DNA of 64,000 bases from Solidesulfovibrio sp. (GCF_029978005.1 NZ_JARKOZ010000046.1:1-64000), one strand, 5' to 3'; shown: positions 1 through 11,480, numbered from the stretch's first letter. Translations and numbers: made by a program. Notes: generated by a model not told the origin, from the letters alone.

Positions 1-187
1 CAACCTCGTCGGCAACTTCGGAGCACATTCGCTTCGAAAAACGTGGTGCTACCATCAACGTAAGACATTTGGTGTCAGCTGGGAAGTTCTGGCAAAACGT
101 TTAAATCACAGTAGTCCGTCGATAACAAGACGCTATCTCGGGGTGCAAGAGGAGGAAGTAGAGGAAATTCTTCTGAATACAATCTAA
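1..187 (+). CDS. Tyrosine recombinase, C-terminal part (runs off left edge)
   Basis: About 61 codons of an open frame that enters from the left edge and stops at TAA 185-187. The translation contains the HSLRKTWCYH box (the H-x-x-R active-site box), then LNHSSPSITRRYLG, matching the second His box and the nucleophile Tyr with its spacing in phage and Xer-type integrases. It is therefore the catalytic C-terminus of a site-specific recombinase. A strong terminator follows 8 bp downstream, and a second complete integrase starts 130 bp later on the same strand. No attachment-site copy is visible between the two, so both may belong to one element. Confidence 0.8.
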   Translation, partial: NLVGNFGAHSLRKTWCYHQRKTFGVSWEVLAKRLNHSSPSITRRYLGVQEEEVEEILLNTI

Positions 188-194
188 CTTTCCT

Positions 195-217
195 AAAAGG
201 GGTGTTCTGCCCCTTTT
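195..217 (+). terminator. Rho-independent terminator after the partial recombinase
   Basis: Perfect 8-bp inverted repeat AAAAGGGG / CCCCTTTT around a 7-nt loop, starting 8 bp after the recombinase stop codon and ending in a short T run. Confidence 0.8.
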
Positions 218-250
218 GCTTCAATCACTCGTTTTCAAATGGCTTTTCAA

Positions 251-280
251 AGACCTGAATAGCGTTGCTGTTCAGGGTCT
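251..280. repeat. Imperfect inverted repeat upstream of the integrase
   Basis: AGACCTGAA and TTCAGGGTCT face each other across 11 nt, about 40 bp before the integrase start. It could be a recombinase or excisionase binding site or an mRNA hairpin; nothing in the sequence decides. Confidence 0.4.
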
Positions 281-316
281 ATGTCCTTTGTCAACTGCAA
301 CAATAATGGAGTTTTT

Positions 317-1495
317 ATGGGAATTTATCAACGTGATGGACGTTATATGGTTTATTGGCATGAAAACGGCAAACGTCGTGATAAGTCTTTTGGCCGGGGC
401 GACGATGCTCGCCTTCGGGCAGAGGCTTACGACTTTGCGATTCAACAGGCGAAAGCTGTGGGCGTAATGCCTGTTGAGGTGGCACCGGTCATCGAAACGG
501 TGACTGGCACGATCCTCAATGCCCAAAACGCCGCGACAGCTGTTGAACCAGTCGTCCAGGTGACGACGCCACCAGCGGTGGCCCCGTCAGTAGCTCCTGT
601 CGTGTCTACCCCTGTGGCTGGAATTACCTTTGGCCAGCTTTCGATGATGTATCTGGACCACTTGCGAGTGTCGGGGCGGACTGAGAAGCACATTGCCAAT
701 CTTGAAAGCTTGCTCAAACACATGTTCTTCGACATCCTCGGCAAGGATGCCCCGGTAGCCGGGATGACATACCTGAAGGACATTGTCCCGTTCATCCGCC
801 AGATGCAAGGGGTCAGCCCACAGACTGGCAAGCCACGGTCCCAGACCACGGTGAATCGGTACTGTGACTACGTGGACGCGATCTTCAACTTCGGGATGGA
901 AATGGAACTCATTTCCAAGAGCCCGATGAAGGGTCGGAAGAAAGCGAAGGAGCGTCCCCGGGATGTCCAGGTGTCCGTGGATGACATCCGCCGGATTATG
1001 GACCATGCTGAACCGCATATTCGCTGGGCGATGGAGGCTTGCTTCAACCTGGGGACTCGCCCGGGACCCTCGGAACTCTTCGCGCTCAGGTGGGAGCACG
1101 TTGACTTTGACGCTGGGACAGTGCGGATTTACGCGACCAAGACGAAAACCTTTCGGACGGTCCCGGTGACGGCGGCTTTCCTGGAACGCTTGCGGGCGAT
1201 GCGGGAAATATCTAAATCTGGATATCTCGTTGAGTATGCGGGCAAACCGGTGAAGACGATTCGAGGTGGATTCAATAAGGCATGCGCCAAAGCCGGAATT
1301 ACGGTTGATGTGCGGATGTACGACCTGCGGCATCTTTTCGCCACGACCATGCTCGCCAATGGCGCAGATTTGGCGGCGGTTTCGAAGCTGATGGGGCACT
1401 CGACGGTGAAGATGACCGCTGATGTTTACTACCACTACCTGGAAGGCGAGAAGGAAAAGGCGGTGGGGAAGTTGCCCAGCCTTGTTGGAGTTTGA
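317..1495 (+). CDS. Tyrosine-type site-specific integrase
   Basis: 392-aa integrase, full length for phage/island integrases. The first 25 residues (GIYQRDGRYMVYWHENGK) look like the small arm-binding beta domain, followed by an Ala/Pro/Val-rich linker. A SAM-like core-binding domain starts near residue 95 (FGQLSMMYLDHLR). The catalytic domain shows Arg I in GTRPGPSELFALRW (about residue 247), a Lys in TKTKTFRTVPV, DLRHLFATTM (box II, about 336), GHSTVKMTADVYYHYL with the second His and the Tyr (about 371). The ATG at 317 was chosen over an in-frame ATG at 281 because GGAG lies 5 nt before it and the domain begins there. It probably inserts the island at a tmRNA 3' end, copies of which lie at 11.26 and 11.69 kb. 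Confidence 0.93.
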   Translation: MGIYQRDGRYMVYWHENGKRRDKSFGRGDDARLRAEAYDFAIQQAKAVGVMPVEVAPVIETVTGTILNAQNAATAVEPVVQVTTPPAVAPSVAPVVSTPVAGITFGQLSMMYLDHLRVSGRTEKHIANLESLLKHMFFDILGKDAPVAGMTYLKDIVPFIRQMQGVSPQTGKPRSQTTVNRYCDYVDAIFNFGMEMELISKSPMKGRKKAKERPRDVQVSVDDIRRIMDHAEPHIRWAMEACFNLGTRPGPSELFALRWEHVDFDAGTVRIYATKTKTFRTVPVTAAFLERLRAMREISKSGYLVEYAGKPVKTIRGGFNKACAKAGITVDVRMYDLRHLFATTMLANGADLAAVSKLMGHSTVKMTADVYYHYLEGEKEKAVGKLPSLVGV

Positions 1496-1507
1496 TGCGA
1501 TTACTTG

Positions 1508-1538
1508 CGAGAGGTTCTTCGGAGCCTCTCGTTTTTTT
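1508..1538 (+). terminator. Terminator after the integrase
   Basis: CGAGAGGTTC-TTCG-GAGCCTCTCG stem (one G-T pair) capped by a UUCG tetraloop and followed by seven Ts. It isolates the integrase from the defence genes downstream. Confidence 0.93.
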
Positions 1539-1583
1539 GCTAATCATTAATATCCCGTTGCAAAGCTCATTTATTGTTAAACT

Positions 1584-1622
1584 CGACCGAATGGTTTCTG
1601 ATAGTGACAATGGAATCGGTCG
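1584..1622. promoter_or_regulatory. Inverted repeat in the DruH upstream region
   Basis: CGACCGA and TCGGTCG face each other 25 nt apart, about 100 bp before the DruH-like start. A TATATT at 1699-1704 could be a -10 element but has no good -35. Tentative operator or promoter region. Confidence 0.3.
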
Positions 1623-1723
1623 AAAATGGCTTTCCCAACGTCAATAGCGGTTAACGAAGGCCAAGTCATATGCATCAAGCGCGCTCAGAAATATTTACTA
1701 TATTTTAACAAAAGGCAAACGTC

Positions 1724-4700
1724 ATGGGATCTGGTAATGAGACCTTCATGCCGAGTATGTTCCATGCTTGGGAAGAGGACCTCAGAGGCAAGATCGAAAC
1801 TGGGGAAGCTCCTTTTCTTGGACTCTTTGCTGATTCTTTTCGTTTGAAGACGCGCAGTTTTATTGTTAAAATTCTTGCAGATGATGGAGTCCCGGTCGAG
1901 CGAATAATCCAAGGTCTAAAAATACATCCGGCCCTCTTTGCTTCGTATCTGACTATCTTTCTCTCTGAAGGCTTCGGCAACACAGGTTACTTCGAAGTCT
2001 ACTCTCATATTGCGAGGGCATTGGGGCTATCAAGATTGCCTGAATGCAAGAAAAAAAAACTTTGGCAAGCTTTCAGGCAAGCTTGTCTAAGCCTTGGCCT
2101 CTCTGTCGCTCCCCCAAATTGCAAGCACCACCAGATGGTGACTGAGTATCTTCGGCAGGCTGGACTACCACTTCTCTACGTCGAAAGACTCACCGGCCAC
2201 ATGCTGCGCTATGCTGAGGACGTTGGCATCCCCGACGATAACGATCCAGAGTCGATACGGGTTTGGCAGCAGGGACTCCTTCAGCGTTTGAACACCTCTT
2301 TCCCCCAGGTTGCCAAGCAGGCTGTTGAGCTGGATAGGGACGGCTACTATTCCCGCCTTTTTTTGCGTCTCTTCCCCCATCCTCCCTTGCCTGAATCGTT
2401 CTCGACTGCGCTTGAGCAGAAGATGGCTGAGACGATCAGGGCAAATGGTACCAAGCAGGAAACGGTTCGGTCAGTAGCCATTCCTCGCATCATCCTACGA
2501 GATTTTGAGATCGGAGTCCTTCTCCCGCACGGTCGGGATACAATCTGGGAAATTGCGGTGGACGAGCAGGAACAGCACTACCCGGGTCATAGGGAGGAGC
2601 GGTTTGTGCCACTAGCAGGTACGCTGCCCCGGGAAGTCGTAGTCAGGGAGGTAGGCAAAAGTTTATCATGGAGATTTCAGCTCTGGGAAGACGAACGTGA
2701 CAACCGCTTCCTCCTCTTCGGCCCTGCCGATGGCCGCTACCTGAAAAGTTCGAGCCTTGCCGAGGATGAGATCTCAACGGAGCCTGGAGAGTACACGCTC
2801 CTTTGCCGGTTCGAACCGGAGCGTGTCGAAGGAGGGGTTCAGTTGCTCTCAGAAGATCCCTCACTCTATCTCTGGCAGATATCGCTTAGGCCAGGGCAAT
2901 CGTGTGAGCTTCGCAGGGGGCCGGCCGGCGTACTCCTGAGGGCCGACGACGAACCCTCGCTTGAGTGGATCGGCGATTCAGTGCGGGCTGTTCGTGGAAA
3001 CGATTTGTTTGTAAGCAGGGGGCTTAGCCTACGCATCTATATTCCTGAAGAGATCCGCCAGGCATGTGAAACAGGCTTTATTGTTTCCTTGCGAACCGCC
3101 TCTCTTGGACAAGAGGTAGTGCTCCCGATCGGGCAGATGGAGCGAGATGATATTATTTTCGAGTTAGATTCTGCCTTGGCCACCTGGAATCCGGGAGCAA
3201 CGCGACTTCTCGTTGAGATTAGGCGTGCTGACAGCCAGCGCACCCTAATCCGGGGGAGTGCCATCGTCTGGAATGGGCTGTCTTTCGTAAAAAAACGTGT
3301 GGTGTTCTCCTGCAGCAAGCTCCCGACGAACCTCCTCCAGGAGGAGAGCGATAATATCTCCCTAAATGAGTCGACGCGCACAATTACCTACCGAAATGAG
3401 TCAAATCGGTTCTTCCGCCTGTCGTTCAGCGACGGTCCGCGTAAACTTTCTTTCACCTGGGCTGTCCCAGGTGTATTCCTCTTCCTTGAGAAGCCGTTAG
3501 AAGGCAATTATGAGGAGCGCCCCTTACGGCTGGGCAGTGCGGTTGTGGTCAGCCTTGCATCGCGGGATGTAGTAAAGATTTACGCACCAGAACTAGCAGT
3601 GGTCCGTTTTGGCTCGTTTGAGAGGAAAGTGGATTTCAACCGTTGTGGAGCGACCAGGATTCCCCTAGCCCCACTCCTGGAATATCTAGGGCCCGGTGAA
3701 AACGTGCTTGAGCTCTTCATTAACAGCACGGGGGAAACCCACCGGTTGCTCAGCCTTGTTTCTCCGCACGAGGTCTTCTCATTCGGTATCAAGAGTGGAG
3801 TATTCGGCAGCACTTTCTCGGTCTCTTTTTTAGTAACTGTTCCTGTCGAGGCCCTCCGCATTGTTGCAACAGAACTACTGCATGGGGGAGAGTCATCAAC
3901 AGAGATCTGGCTTGCGGAAGATGTCCCTCAGCAAAACGGGCAATTCCCTTCAGGTGGGCAGGTAAGTTTCTTCAGAGAAGATGATGGTAAGTATATTCTT
4001 ACAATTTCTCCAGACGGATGGAGCCAAGGTATCTGGCTCATCTACTTTGATGCAAAAATTAGTGGCAGATGGGGACGACTAACGAACACGCGACATGATG
4101 TATACGCAGGTAGCCTAACCATTTTTGAGGAGGAACTCGGAAGTATCGAAACCCTGCTGGACAGTTTTCTAGAGGAAGCAGGAGAAGGAGGGGCGCTAAT
4201 GGCGTTCGAGCGGGTGCATCAGGCGCTACTCTGGTGTTACGCGCTTGAGTGTTGGGATAGCGGCCTTTCGAGACTTGAGGGAATCTGGTCGAAGCTTCTA
4301 TCGCGACTCAGGGAGTGCCGGGGGCAGGTAACGCGCGAACTCCTACGCCTGAGCGTAGCAAAACCTTCGGATGGGGCAGCAGCAAGCTGGATTCCCATGC
4401 TCCAGATTGGTGTCGCCCACCCACGCATTTTTTGCGTTGGGAGGGAAACTTATCGCGGGCTTCAGGAAGACGGAAGCACATTCCTGGCCAGTCTTTCTTG
4501 CCTGGGCGAACTTGGCGAACTTAATGACCTCACCAATAACGCTGTCTTCAACATCGCTCCCATGGTCGCATTCACGTCCTATCACCCAGTTCTGTCGGGT
4601 TTCAGCCCGTCCAAGTACCGTGATGCTCTCGCCCAGACAGATTTGTCCGACCGGTGGAGGCTACTCCTGGATGAGAGCTGGAGCCCTGGGCGGGGGGATT

Positions 4701-5188
4701 ACCTGGGAGCCATGCACTACCGTTACTCGGTCACTCAACTGAAGGACGCATATAAGGGAAGCTTGGCCGGGAACGACCATCGTCGAGGCCTCGCCCTTAA
4801 GCTTGGGAGTAGGGCTGACTCAGGAAAACTTCCGGACCCATGTCGGCTTCCAACCAAGGTGGGAGCTGCGTCGCTTGATTTGAGGCTTTTCCAGGAAGAG
4901 GCTTGCTTCCGCGAAGGTTCCGAGGAGGAGCTCATGCAGGAGCATCTCCAGGGGCTGGTTCGATTTCTCTGCCTCTTTGCCGGAGTATGCAGGCTCGAAG
5001 TCCGACAGCCGGGTGCCCTGGAGGCCTTTACTCGAGAAACACTGGCAAAGACCGATTTCACCCTCGGGGATTTCAAAAACGCATTGGGTTTCATGCTATA
5101 TATCGGAGAGGACTTGTTCGGGTTTTATTTACTTTTGTGGGAGCTCATTTATTGTGCCGACGTGGATGGGAGAAAACTTCATGCGTGA
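1724..5188 (+). CDS. DruH-like protein of a Druantia type III-like defence locus
   Basis: 1154-aa protein with no enzymatic motif I can recognise. The N-terminal 200 residues are mainly helical; the middle (about 250-800) has alternating short beta-rich stretches suggesting repeated beta-sandwich modules; the C-terminus is helical again. The start at 1724 has AAAGG 8 nt upstream. Its stop overlaps the start of the giant DUF1998 helicase by 8 bp, so the two are translationally coupled. In Druantia type III (established: DruH plus DruE) a large protein of unknown function precedes a roughly 2000-aa DUF1998 helicase, exactly this architecture. The DruH assignment rests on size, order and partner, not on a motif. 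Base composition is AT-richer than the flanking chromosome, consistent with transfer on the island. Confidence 0.7.
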   Translation: MGSGNETFMPSMFHAWEEDLRGKIETGEAPFLGLFADSFRLKTRSFIVKILADDGVPVERIIQGLKIHPALFASYLTIFLSEGFGNTGYFEVYSHIARALGLSRLPECKKKKLWQAFRQACLSLGLSVAPPNCKHHQMVTEYLRQAGLPLLYVERLTGHMLRYAEDVGIPDDNDPESIRVWQQGLLQRLNTSFPQVAKQAVELDRDGYYSRLFLRLFPHPPLPESFSTALEQKMAETIRANGTKQETVRSVAIPRIILRDFEIGVLLPHGRDTIWEIAVDEQEQHYPGHREERFVPLAGTLPREVVVREVGKSLSWRFQLWEDERDNRFLLFGPADGRYLKSSSLAEDEISTEPGEYTLLCRFEPERVEGGVQLLSEDPSLYLWQISLRPGQSCELRRGPAGVLLRADDEPSLEWIGDSVRAVRGNDLFVSRGLSLRIYIPEEIRQACETGFIVSLRTASLGQEVVLPIGQMERDDIIFELDSALATWNPGATRLLVEIRRADSQRTLIRGSAIVWNGLSFVKKRVVFSCSKLPTNLLQEESDNISLNESTRTITYRNESNRFFRLSFSDGPRKLSFTWAVPGVFLFLEKPLEGNYEERPLRLGSAVVVSLASRDVVKIYAPELAVVRFGSFERKVDFNRCGATRIPLAPLLEYLGPGENVLELFINSTGETHRLLSLVSPHEVFSFGIKSGVFGSTFSVSFLVTVPVEALRIVATELLHGGESSTEIWLAEDVPQQNGQFPSGGQVSFFREDDGKYILTISPDGWSQGIWLIYFDAKISGRWGRLTNTRHDVYAGSLTIFEEELGSIETLLDSFLEEAGEGGALMAFERVHQALLWCYALECWDSGLSRLEGIWSKLLSRLRECRGQVTRELLRLSVAKPSDGAAASWIPMLQIGVAHPRIFCVGRETYRGLQEDGSTFLASLSCLGELGELNDLTNNAVFNIAPMVAFTSYHPVLSGFSPSKYRDALAQTDLSDRWRLLLDESWSPGRGDYLGAMHYRYSVTQLKDAYKGSLAGNDHRRGLALKLGSRADSGKLPDPCRLPTKVGAASLDLRLFQEEACFREGSEEELMQEHLQGLVRFLCLFAGVCRLEVRQPGALEAFTRETLAKTDFTLGDFKNALGFMLYIGEDLFGFYLLLWELIYCADVDGRKLHA

Positions 5189-8100
5189 AACCAATCCAAT
5201 AGAGCTAGTAAGGACTCTCAGGGATACAATCAGTCGTTACATTCTGACGACTCTTCCGATCAGTCGGCGCTATCCAGACCTTGAACAAGCCTTTTCTCAG
5301 CTCGTTAACGAGCAGAAGCTTGTCAAGGGGCCGTATGTTGAGGGACTGCCAGACTTTGAAAAGGGCCGCTCGCTACGGACTCTCGTCGACGGAAACGATG
5401 GTTTTCTGCATAAGGCCTTTCTAAGTCTCCCCCAGGATCTACTCGACAGGCGCCTGCATCTACACCAGGAGCAAGCATTGGTCCATGCTTGCAGAGAAGA
5501 GCAGAGCCTTATTGTGGCTACTGGAACGGGCAGCGGTAAGACCGAAACCTTTCTTTACCCCATAGCGCAGAAACTCCTGAAAGATGAGGCCCCTGAGAGA
5601 CTCGGGGTACGGTGTCTTCTCATCTACCCAATGAACGCGCTGGCGAACGACCAGCTCTACTACCGGATTGCCCCCCTCTTTGGGGTCCACCTAGCTGCAC
5701 AGGGGATTACCTTCGGCCGCTATACCTCCCAAATTAAGGCGAAGTCATTGAGGTCCGAAGAGGAGCAAAGGCTTAAGGAGAACGTAAAGCTCATGCGGGT
5801 CTTGGGCAACAAGATCCCACAAAACTGGCTCCTGACCAGGGAGGAAATGCTTCAAACCCCGCCAAAGATTTTGATCACAAATTACGCAATGCTAGAGCAC
5901 CTCCTGCTCTTGCCACGGAATGCGGCCCTCTTTGCTCAGGATGCCCTCGATTGTATCGTGCTTGATGAAATCCATACATACTCCGGTGCCCAGGCGACAG
6001 AGGTCGCTTTTCTCCTGCGAAAGCTCAAGAACAGGCTGGGCGTTAAGCGGCCTCTCCAGGTGTTCGGGACAAGTGCGAGCCTTGCTGCGGGCGAGGGAGC
6101 CGACGAGAAGCTCCTTCAGTTCGCAGGCAGCCTTTTTGGCGAGGAGGTGCATCGGGTTATCCGAGGCAAGCGGCAACCGCATGCGAGGCTTCGTGATGAA
6201 GCAATTGATATCTTCAGCCTCACGCCGGGCCAATGGATTATTGTGGGAGATGTCCTTCGCGAACTCTCCACGAGGGAAGAATCAAGTCCGAAGGACTGGA
6301 ACGACGCTCTGGATGAACTTCCTGCCGCACTGCGTCTACAGGAAGATCTGTCGTTGCCTCAGGCTCTCGAGCAAACCTTCAGGGGCAATAGCGAAGTCCG
6401 GTCGGTCGCTTTTACCCTCGATACTGACACGATCCAAGATTTCGATATCCTTTCTAAACATGTGCTTGGTGAAGAAATTCAACCGGAAATTAGACACAGG
6501 GCCCTAAGTGCTATCATGCACCTGGGTATGTTGGCGAGGCAGGCTCCAGAGTCGTTCCCACTTTTGCCAAGCCGATATCATATCGCAGTAAATAGCATAG
6601 AGGGTGTCTGTGTGCGCCTCGATGGCTCTTCATCTGAAGGCTGGAGCGATATCAAGGCCCATCGTACATATACTGCTGAAAACAAAGTGCCATACTACCC
6701 GCTTAGTGTTTGTCGTAGATGTGGTCAGCCTTTTTTTGAGGGATACCAAGTAGACGAATTCATATTCAACTCGCCAAGGACAATTGAAGAGAGTGGCTCC
6801 AGGTCAATGCGAAAAGTGTTTTGGCTGGGGAGTCCTCCTGTAGACAGAACAAAGGACGAATTGGATGAATCTGTCGATGAGGAGACCAAAGCGGAGCAGC
6901 TACTAATCGACCCGTTGACAGGGAAAATTCAGGCTAAACGAAGTGATTGTAGTGTCCTCATCCAGCGGCTCGAAACGACAGCTAACGAGATTGAAAAAAC
7001 ACATTATGTTACGAAGTGCCCAGCCTGCGGCAGCCGGGCATCGGGCAGTATCGCAGAAATCCTGACCCGAATGCATCCAGGAAATGAGGCCATGGGAGCT
7101 GTCGTTGTTCAAAAAGTAATTGAAGCCGTTCCCGAAGCCCTCGACTTGGATGAGCCGCGACCGATGCGGGGACGCAACCTACTCGCCTTTTCCGATAGCC
7201 GCCAGGACGCCGCTTATTTTGCCCCCTACTTTCAGCGGACGAGCGGTGACCTTGCCTTGCGCACCGCGATCTACCAGACACTAAGGGACAGCGGCGAACC
7301 TCTAAATCTTCTCGACCTCGCTTATAATGTACTGAAATACTGGCAAAAGCGAGGGCAGGCCGTCATCCTCGATGCAAGCGGGAGGATGGTTACCAGCAGG
7401 GAGCGCCAAGAGGATATTCTCCGTGGGCTTATTGTTGCGGAATTCTGTACCCCGGGCGGGCGCAGGAACTCCCTTGAGGCCTTGGGCTGCGTCAAAGTCA
7501 GCTACAAGCCAAAGGCTTTCAACCACCTCATTCGTAGGGTCGAGGACTTTTTGCCTGAAGGGATTCGAGGACAAGCAAGGGCGTTAGTGAGCATCCTCCT
7601 GGAAACCATTCGGAGGGAGAAGGCTATCTCGAACCCATACGACTTAGATATGCGTGACCCCGCCATCTGGGGAGAAATTTATTGCCAGCACAGATCCTTT
7701 GAACTTCTGAAGGCCAATGATAAGATTAGTCACGCTTGGGTACCTCAGGAGCGGTCGAACCGACATAACCGTAGAACATGGTATCTTGTCGAGCAGCTCA
7801 AATTGCCATGGGAGAAGGCTAGGGACTTTCTCGCCCAGATGTGGGCTGCGATGCTTGATGAACGAATCCTCGTCAGCCTCAAGCCAGGGTTTGGCATCGA
7901 TCTTCAACTTATGCAATTTAATTTCGGCGAGGCTTTCCCGCTACACTACTGCCAATCTTGTGGAATTATGCAGATCGACTGCGTTAACGGTCGCTGCGCT
8001 GCGTTTAATTGCCATGGTCAGTTGCTACAGTTATCTGATGAAGCACGAGAAGCGTTGAAGAGGCACAACCATTACATCTCAAGCTACATCCAGGGTACGG

Positions 8101-11042
8101 CTTTAACTTCCAGGGCAAGCGAACATACTGCAGCCTTGTCAACTGATCTCAGGCAAGAAATTGAGCAGGAATTTAGCGAACGTGCGATAAATCTTCTTAG
8201 TTGCACCACCACGATGGAAATGGGTGTCGACCTGGGGGAGCTTGAGGCTGTAGTTTGCCTCAATATTCCACCTGGCATCAGCAACTATCAGCAGCGCACT
8301 GGTCGAGCAGGTCGCCGTGCTCAGTCTGCCCCTTTTTGTGTCACTGTTGCTCGTAACTGTCAGTACGACCAATCCGTGTTTCGTGATTTTAAATCCTACC
8401 TATTTCAGCCAGCCCCTATCCCTAAGATTCATCTTGAAAACGCACAACTCTTCCAGCGTCATCAGTATTCAATCATCCTTTCGTATTTCCTCAAGGAGAA
8501 GATCCGAAACAAGGATATAAACGCACCGTGTCTTGGCGATTTTTTGGGTCAAGACTTCGGATCGGAGGAGTGCGGTCACTTCCTGGATGACCTCTATCAC
8601 TGGTTAGAAAGCGAAAAAGGAAAGCATGCGATAGAAGAGGCCGGAGCATTAGCCCAACTTCTGCCTGAGCAGGTGCAGGCCAGAATCGCCCTAACTGGAG
8701 GTGCGCTTGGAGGAGGTTTCACGCTCCAGATAGAGCAGTTTGTAACCGCCATCAAGGAGCGGTGGGCAATCTATACCCAGAAGCGCGAAGAATACATGAA
8801 GGCAGACGATCCCGGTCGGGCCGCTCACTGGGAGAGGTTACGCAAGAAGTACATGGGGCAATTCTTGGTCAACCAACTCTCGGCCCGGGGGATGATCCCG
8901 ACCTACAGCTTCCCTGTCCATACCTTGTCGCTGGAAGTGGTGAAGGAGATTGGGCAGCAGGGAGGCTTCGGCCAATCAAGTGATGTTGTCCTCAACCGCG
9001 ATGCCATGCTTGGTATTAGCGAGTACGCTCCAGGCTCGAAGGTCGTCGCCAACGGACGTGTCTGGACAAGTTCCGGACTCGCCTATTATCCTAAGATGTT
9101 TATGCCCATTAGGTTCTATGCCATTTGCAAAACTTGCCAACACGTCCATGTTGGTGAGGAGAAAAGCGACCTTCCGGCTTCTTGCTCATTCTGTGGTGAT
9201 GAAAAGCTGCAGTTCAGGCGACAGTTCATTGAGCCTCAGGGCTTTGTGACCTCGTACGAGTCCCGCAAGGGCAATGATCCATCGGTTCAGCGGATTTCTA
9301 GGCAGTATGCTGATGAGGCGCGATTAATATCCCTGGCCAGAGAGGACCAGTACCAGAGGTCTGATCATCCAGAAATATCAAAAGCCCTACTCAGGGGACA
9401 CGCCCTGGACGCGAAGGAGCCGATTGGCACCCTGTTTATAGTTAATCGAGGCCCTTACGGCCAAGGTTATCATCAATGCCCGCTTTGTAATTTCATGCTC
9501 CCTGCAAGGAAATTTGAGTCTAAGGTGCAACAACACACAGAGCTTCTTAGCGACAAGCGTTGCAAAAACCAGAAACTATCATGGCCTATGGATTTAGCTC
9601 ATATCTTTCATACGGACGTCACGATACTACGATTCACACGACCTCTTCCATCTCCACCAGTAAATACCGATGGAAATAGTAGTGAACATTTTGTGGAATC
9701 TTTTGCTCGAACCCTGGTTGAGGCCCTTCGTTTCAGTGCTTCGGAAATGCTGGACGTGCGATCTGGGGATCTGCGAGCTACTTACAAGCTAAACGGCGAT
9801 TTCATCGAGGCCATCCTTTATGATGCGGTTCCAGGTGGAGCCGGATATGGGGTTCGGCTCTTCAACGAAACGCCCCTTCGTCGCCTTCTCGAGTTTGCCG
9901 AGCAAAGACTTGACTGCCCTGATGGTTGCAGCGGAGGTTGTCGTAGTTGCTTATGTGACTATTCAAACCAGCGGGTGTGGGAAATATTCACTCGACTGCC
10001 AGTCCTCGATTGGGTGAGAGGTATGCTCTCACAAGAACATGACCATCCATTGGTCAATGCCGGTGCCCAACCATGGGAAAAGCCGAGTTACGCTGGCCTA
10101 TCAGCTCGTTTGAGCGGCGCACCAGAAATCCATTGTGTGGGTAAAAGACTTTTATCCGGCCAGGAAGATGACCAAGGCGAGGCCTTGTCTTGGTTGTTTG
10201 AGCGATTGAACAGCGGAACACGGATTAGTATCTACTTGACGGAGTCTCTCGAAACGGCCCCACATAAGCTTGGTTATGGCCAGCGGTCGATCCATCGTTA
10301 TCTACATCCCTACGTTATGGATGGGCGGCTCACCATTAGCTGGATTGATGGGACTGTTGATCAACTCCCGCGGATATTTACCGCTCCACGGGAGGGAGCG
10401 ATTGCCCTTTATACGGACTATCCAGTGCCCTCCATCCTTGAGCGCCTACTGCCCGAGCCCGCCTACCAACTTGTCTTGGACAAGGTGCGGGGGGATATGT
10501 TGGCGAAGCTTATTTCACAGGCCAAACCCTACCCGTCGAATTTTCTGGGAGAAGGGGGGGGGCTAGGACGTTGGGAGTTAAGGCCGGGCGAACCGAGAAA
10601 CCTTGCAAGCTACTTCAAGGCAATCGATGGCGCCTATATTTCAGAGATGGTCATCAAGGACCCCTATTGTGGAGCTGGCCAATACAACCGACGCACCCTG
10701 GCGGACTTCATCTCATTCGTCACAGGCAAGGCCGCTAGCGTAAAGAAGGTAAAAATAAACTGCCGTGAGACAGATATGCACGCTCGCAGTTATGAGATTC
10801 CTAGTAAGGTCAACACTGAGCTCAAAAGGGTCTTAGGCAGCCTTTGCTCAGATCTAGCCATCAGGGTAATACCTTTTTTGGAGGCCAGAAACTTTCATGA
10901 TAGAAGCGTTATATTTACGGTCATTGGAGCAGATGGCATGTCGACCCGCCATATATATGATCTCACCGGTGGCATTGATAACTTAATGGACCAGGGAAAG
11001 GAAACGAAGATTTTCCATTACGCGTCTACCCCTGGAAAATAA
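5181..11042 (+). CDS. DruE-like DEAD/DEAH helicase with DUF1998 domain
   Basis: 1953-aa superfamily 2 helicase. Motif [11 protein letters not shown] is at about residues 113-122, motif II is DEIH (about 261), motif III GTSASLA, motif V region [14 protein letters not shown] and motif [12 protein letters not shown] (about 1037). Several CxxC knuckles (CRRCG, CPACG, CQSCG, CKTC/CSFCG, CPLC) punctuate the middle. A Cys cluster in the DUF1998 region ([14 protein letters not shown], about 1578) is typical of MrfA/DruE-type helicases. The last 300 residues end in FHDRSVIF, reminiscent of PLD-like or effector tails. The start at 5181 (GGGAG 8 nt upstream, 8-bp overlap with the preceding gene) replaces a longer frame beginning at 4977. 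DruE is the hallmark gene of Druantia anti-phage systems; a type III system is inferred from the DruH-like partner. Confidence 0.85.
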   Translation: MRETNPIELVRTLRDTISRYILTTLPISRRYPDLEQAFSQLVNEQKLVKGPYVEGLPDFEKGRSLRTLVDGNDGFLHKAFLSLPQDLLDRRLHLHQEQALVHACREEQSLIVATGTGSGKTETFLYPIAQKLLKDEAPERLGVRCLLIYPMNALANDQLYYRIAPLFGVHLAAQGITFGRYTSQIKAKSLRSEEEQRLKENVKLMRVLGNKIPQNWLLTREEMLQTPPKILITNYAMLEHLLLLPRNAALFAQDALDCIVLDEIHTYSGAQATEVAFLLRKLKNRLGVKRPLQVFGTSASLAAGEGADEKLLQFAGSLFGEEVHRVIRGKRQPHARLRDEAIDIFSLTPGQWIIVGDVLRELSTREESSPKDWNDALDELPAALRLQEDLSLPQALEQTFRGNSEVRSVAFTLDTDTIQDFDILSKHVLGEEIQPEIRHRALSAIMHLGMLARQAPESFPLLPSRYHIAVNSIEGVCVRLDGSSSEGWSDIKAHRTYTAENKVPYYPLSVCRRCGQPFFEGYQVDEFIFNSPRTIEESGSRSMRKVFWLGSPPVDRTKDELDESVDEETKAEQLLIDPLTGKIQAKRSDCSVLIQRLETTANEIEKTHYVTKCPACGSRASGSIAEILTRMHPGNEAMGAVVVQKVIEAVPEALDLDEPRPMRGRNLLAFSDSRQDAAYFAPYFQRTSGDLALRTAIYQTLRDSGEPLNLLDLAYNVLKYWQKRGQAVILDASGRMVTSRERQEDILRGLIVAEFCTPGGRRNSLEALGCVKVSYKPKAFNHLIRRVEDFLPEGIRGQARALVSILLETIRREKAISNPYDLDMRDPAIWGEIYCQHRSFELLKANDKISHAWVPQERSNRHNRRTWYLVEQLKLPWEKARDFLAQMWAAMLDERILVSLKPGFGIDLQLMQFNFGEAFPLHYCQSCGIMQIDCVNGRCAAFNCHGQLLQLSDEAREALKRHNHYISSYIQGTALTSRASEHTAALSTDLRQEIEQEFSERAINLLSCTTTMEMGVDLGELEAVVCLNIPPGISNYQQRTGRAGRRAQSAPFCVTVARNCQYDQSVFRDFKSYLFQPAPIPKIHLENAQLFQRHQYSIILSYFLKEKIRNKDINAPCLGDFLGQDFGSEECGHFLDDLYHWLESEKGKHAIEEAGALAQLLPEQVQARIALTGGALGGGFTLQIEQFVTAIKERWAIYTQKREEYMKADDPGRAAHWERLRKKYMGQFLVNQLSARGMIPTYSFPVHTLSLEVVKEIGQQGGFGQSSDVVLNRDAMLGISEYAPGSKVVANGRVWTSSGLAYYPKMFMPIRFYAICKTCQHVHVGEEKSDLPASCSFCGDEKLQFRRQFIEPQGFVTSYESRKGNDPSVQRISRQYADEARLISLAREDQYQRSDHPEISKALLRGHALDAKEPIGTLFIVNRGPYGQGYHQCPLCNFMLPARKFESKVQQHTELLSDKRCKNQKLSWPMDLAHIFHTDVTILRFTRPLPSPPVNTDGNSSEHFVESFARTLVEALRFSASEMLDVRSGDLRATYKLNGDFIEAILYDAVPGGAGYGVRLFNETPLRRLLEFAEQRLDCPDGCSGGCRSCLCDYSNQRVWEIFTRLPVLDWVRGMLSQEHDHPLVNAGAQPWEKPSYAGLSARLSGAPEIHCVGKRLLSGQEDDQGEALSWLFERLNSGTRISIYLTESLETAPHKLGYGQRSIHRYLHPYVMDGRLTISWIDGTVDQLPRIFTAPREGAIALYTDYPVPSILERLLPEPAYQLVLDKVRGDMLAKLISQAKPYPSNFLGEGGGLGRWELRPGEPRNLASYFKAIDGAYISEMVIKDPYCGAGQYNRRTLADFISFVTGKAASVKKVKINCRETDMHARSYEIPSKVNTELKRVLGSLCSDLAIRVIPFLEARNFHDRSVIFTVIGADGMSTRHIYDLTGGIDNLMDQGKETKIFHYASTPGK

Positions 11043-11085
11043 CGCAATATATTCCTTGGGATCTGCTACGTCTTAACAATGTTCT

Positions 11086-11150
11086 TTGGCTATCGCGCCA
11101 CAGACGCTTTGGCTGTCCGTTGTCGGTATGTTGGCTGATGCGCCACAGAC
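11086..11150 (+). repeat. Pair of 20-bp direct repeats near the island right end
   Basis: TTGGCTATCGCGCCACAGAC (11086-11105) and TTGGCTGATGCGCCACAGAC (11131-11150), 45 bp apart start to start, 18 of 20 bases equal. They sit about 110 bp inside the attachment-site repeat, where integrase arm-type sites are often found; that role is inference. Confidence 0.6.
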
Positions 11151-11161
11151 CTACTGGTGAC

Positions 11162-11179
11162 TGTTGGCAGGAGCCAACA
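11162..11179. repeat. Hairpin TGTTGGC-AGGA-GCCAACA
   Basis: Perfect 7-bp inverted repeat with a 4-nt loop between the direct repeats and the attachment site. No T run follows, so it is not a convincing terminator. A second perfect inverted repeat (ATATTGAAA / TTTCAATAT, 11213-11232) follows. Together they fill the 220 bp after the helicase, which contain no gene. Confidence 0.5.
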
Positions 11180-11260
11180 AAAGCTCAGTGGCTTCCCCAA
11201 ATTTTATCAAAAATATTGAAAAATTTCAATATGTTACCTTCTGCTGTTGGCATGGCATTC

Positions 11261-11348
11261 AAGAGGTCGTGGGTTCGATTCCCTCCAGCTCCACCACGAA
11301 GCATGCCAAGGGGTTACCGAGAAATCGGTGACCCCTTTTTCCTTTGAA
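11261..11348 (+). repeat. Attachment-site copy 1: tmRNA-like 3' end plus terminator
   Basis: 11261-11296 reads like the T-arm/acceptor end of a tmRNA (GGGTTCGATTCCC then CAGCTCCACCA). No 5' part is present, so it is an integration footprint, not a gene. 11308-11340 is a 13-bp stem with a GAAA tetraloop and a T run, the terminator belonging to the original RNA gene. The same block recurs at 11693-11779 with only a few differences. Islands using tyrosine integrases commonly duplicate the 3' end of ssrA or a tRNA, so this is the right-hand border of the Druantia island. A tRNA with the same acceptor end cannot be excluded. Confidence 0.8.
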
Positions 11349-11413
11349 GAATGTGGCACCGCCAACACGAATCGTTGGCTGGGTGATAAAAAAATTGTCC
11401 GATAATATTGCGC

Positions 11414-11441
11414 TTGACATCTCCTTATTAATAAATTTTAT
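11414..11441 (+). promoter_or_regulatory. Probable sigma-70 promoter of the DUF1508 gene
   Basis: TTGACA (11414-11419) and TTTTAT (11436-11441) separated by 16 bp, about 40 bp before the gene start, in an AT-rich stretch. Confidence 0.6.
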
Positions 11442-11480
11442 CTGGTTTCTGTTTTTAAATTAGTGACAAGGAGGCCATGA

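Noticed and set aside
11261-11296. A complete tmRNA or tRNA gene at the attachment-site repeats
   Set aside because: Only the T-arm/acceptor 3' end is present in each copy; no 5' acceptor strand or tag-coding region precedes it.
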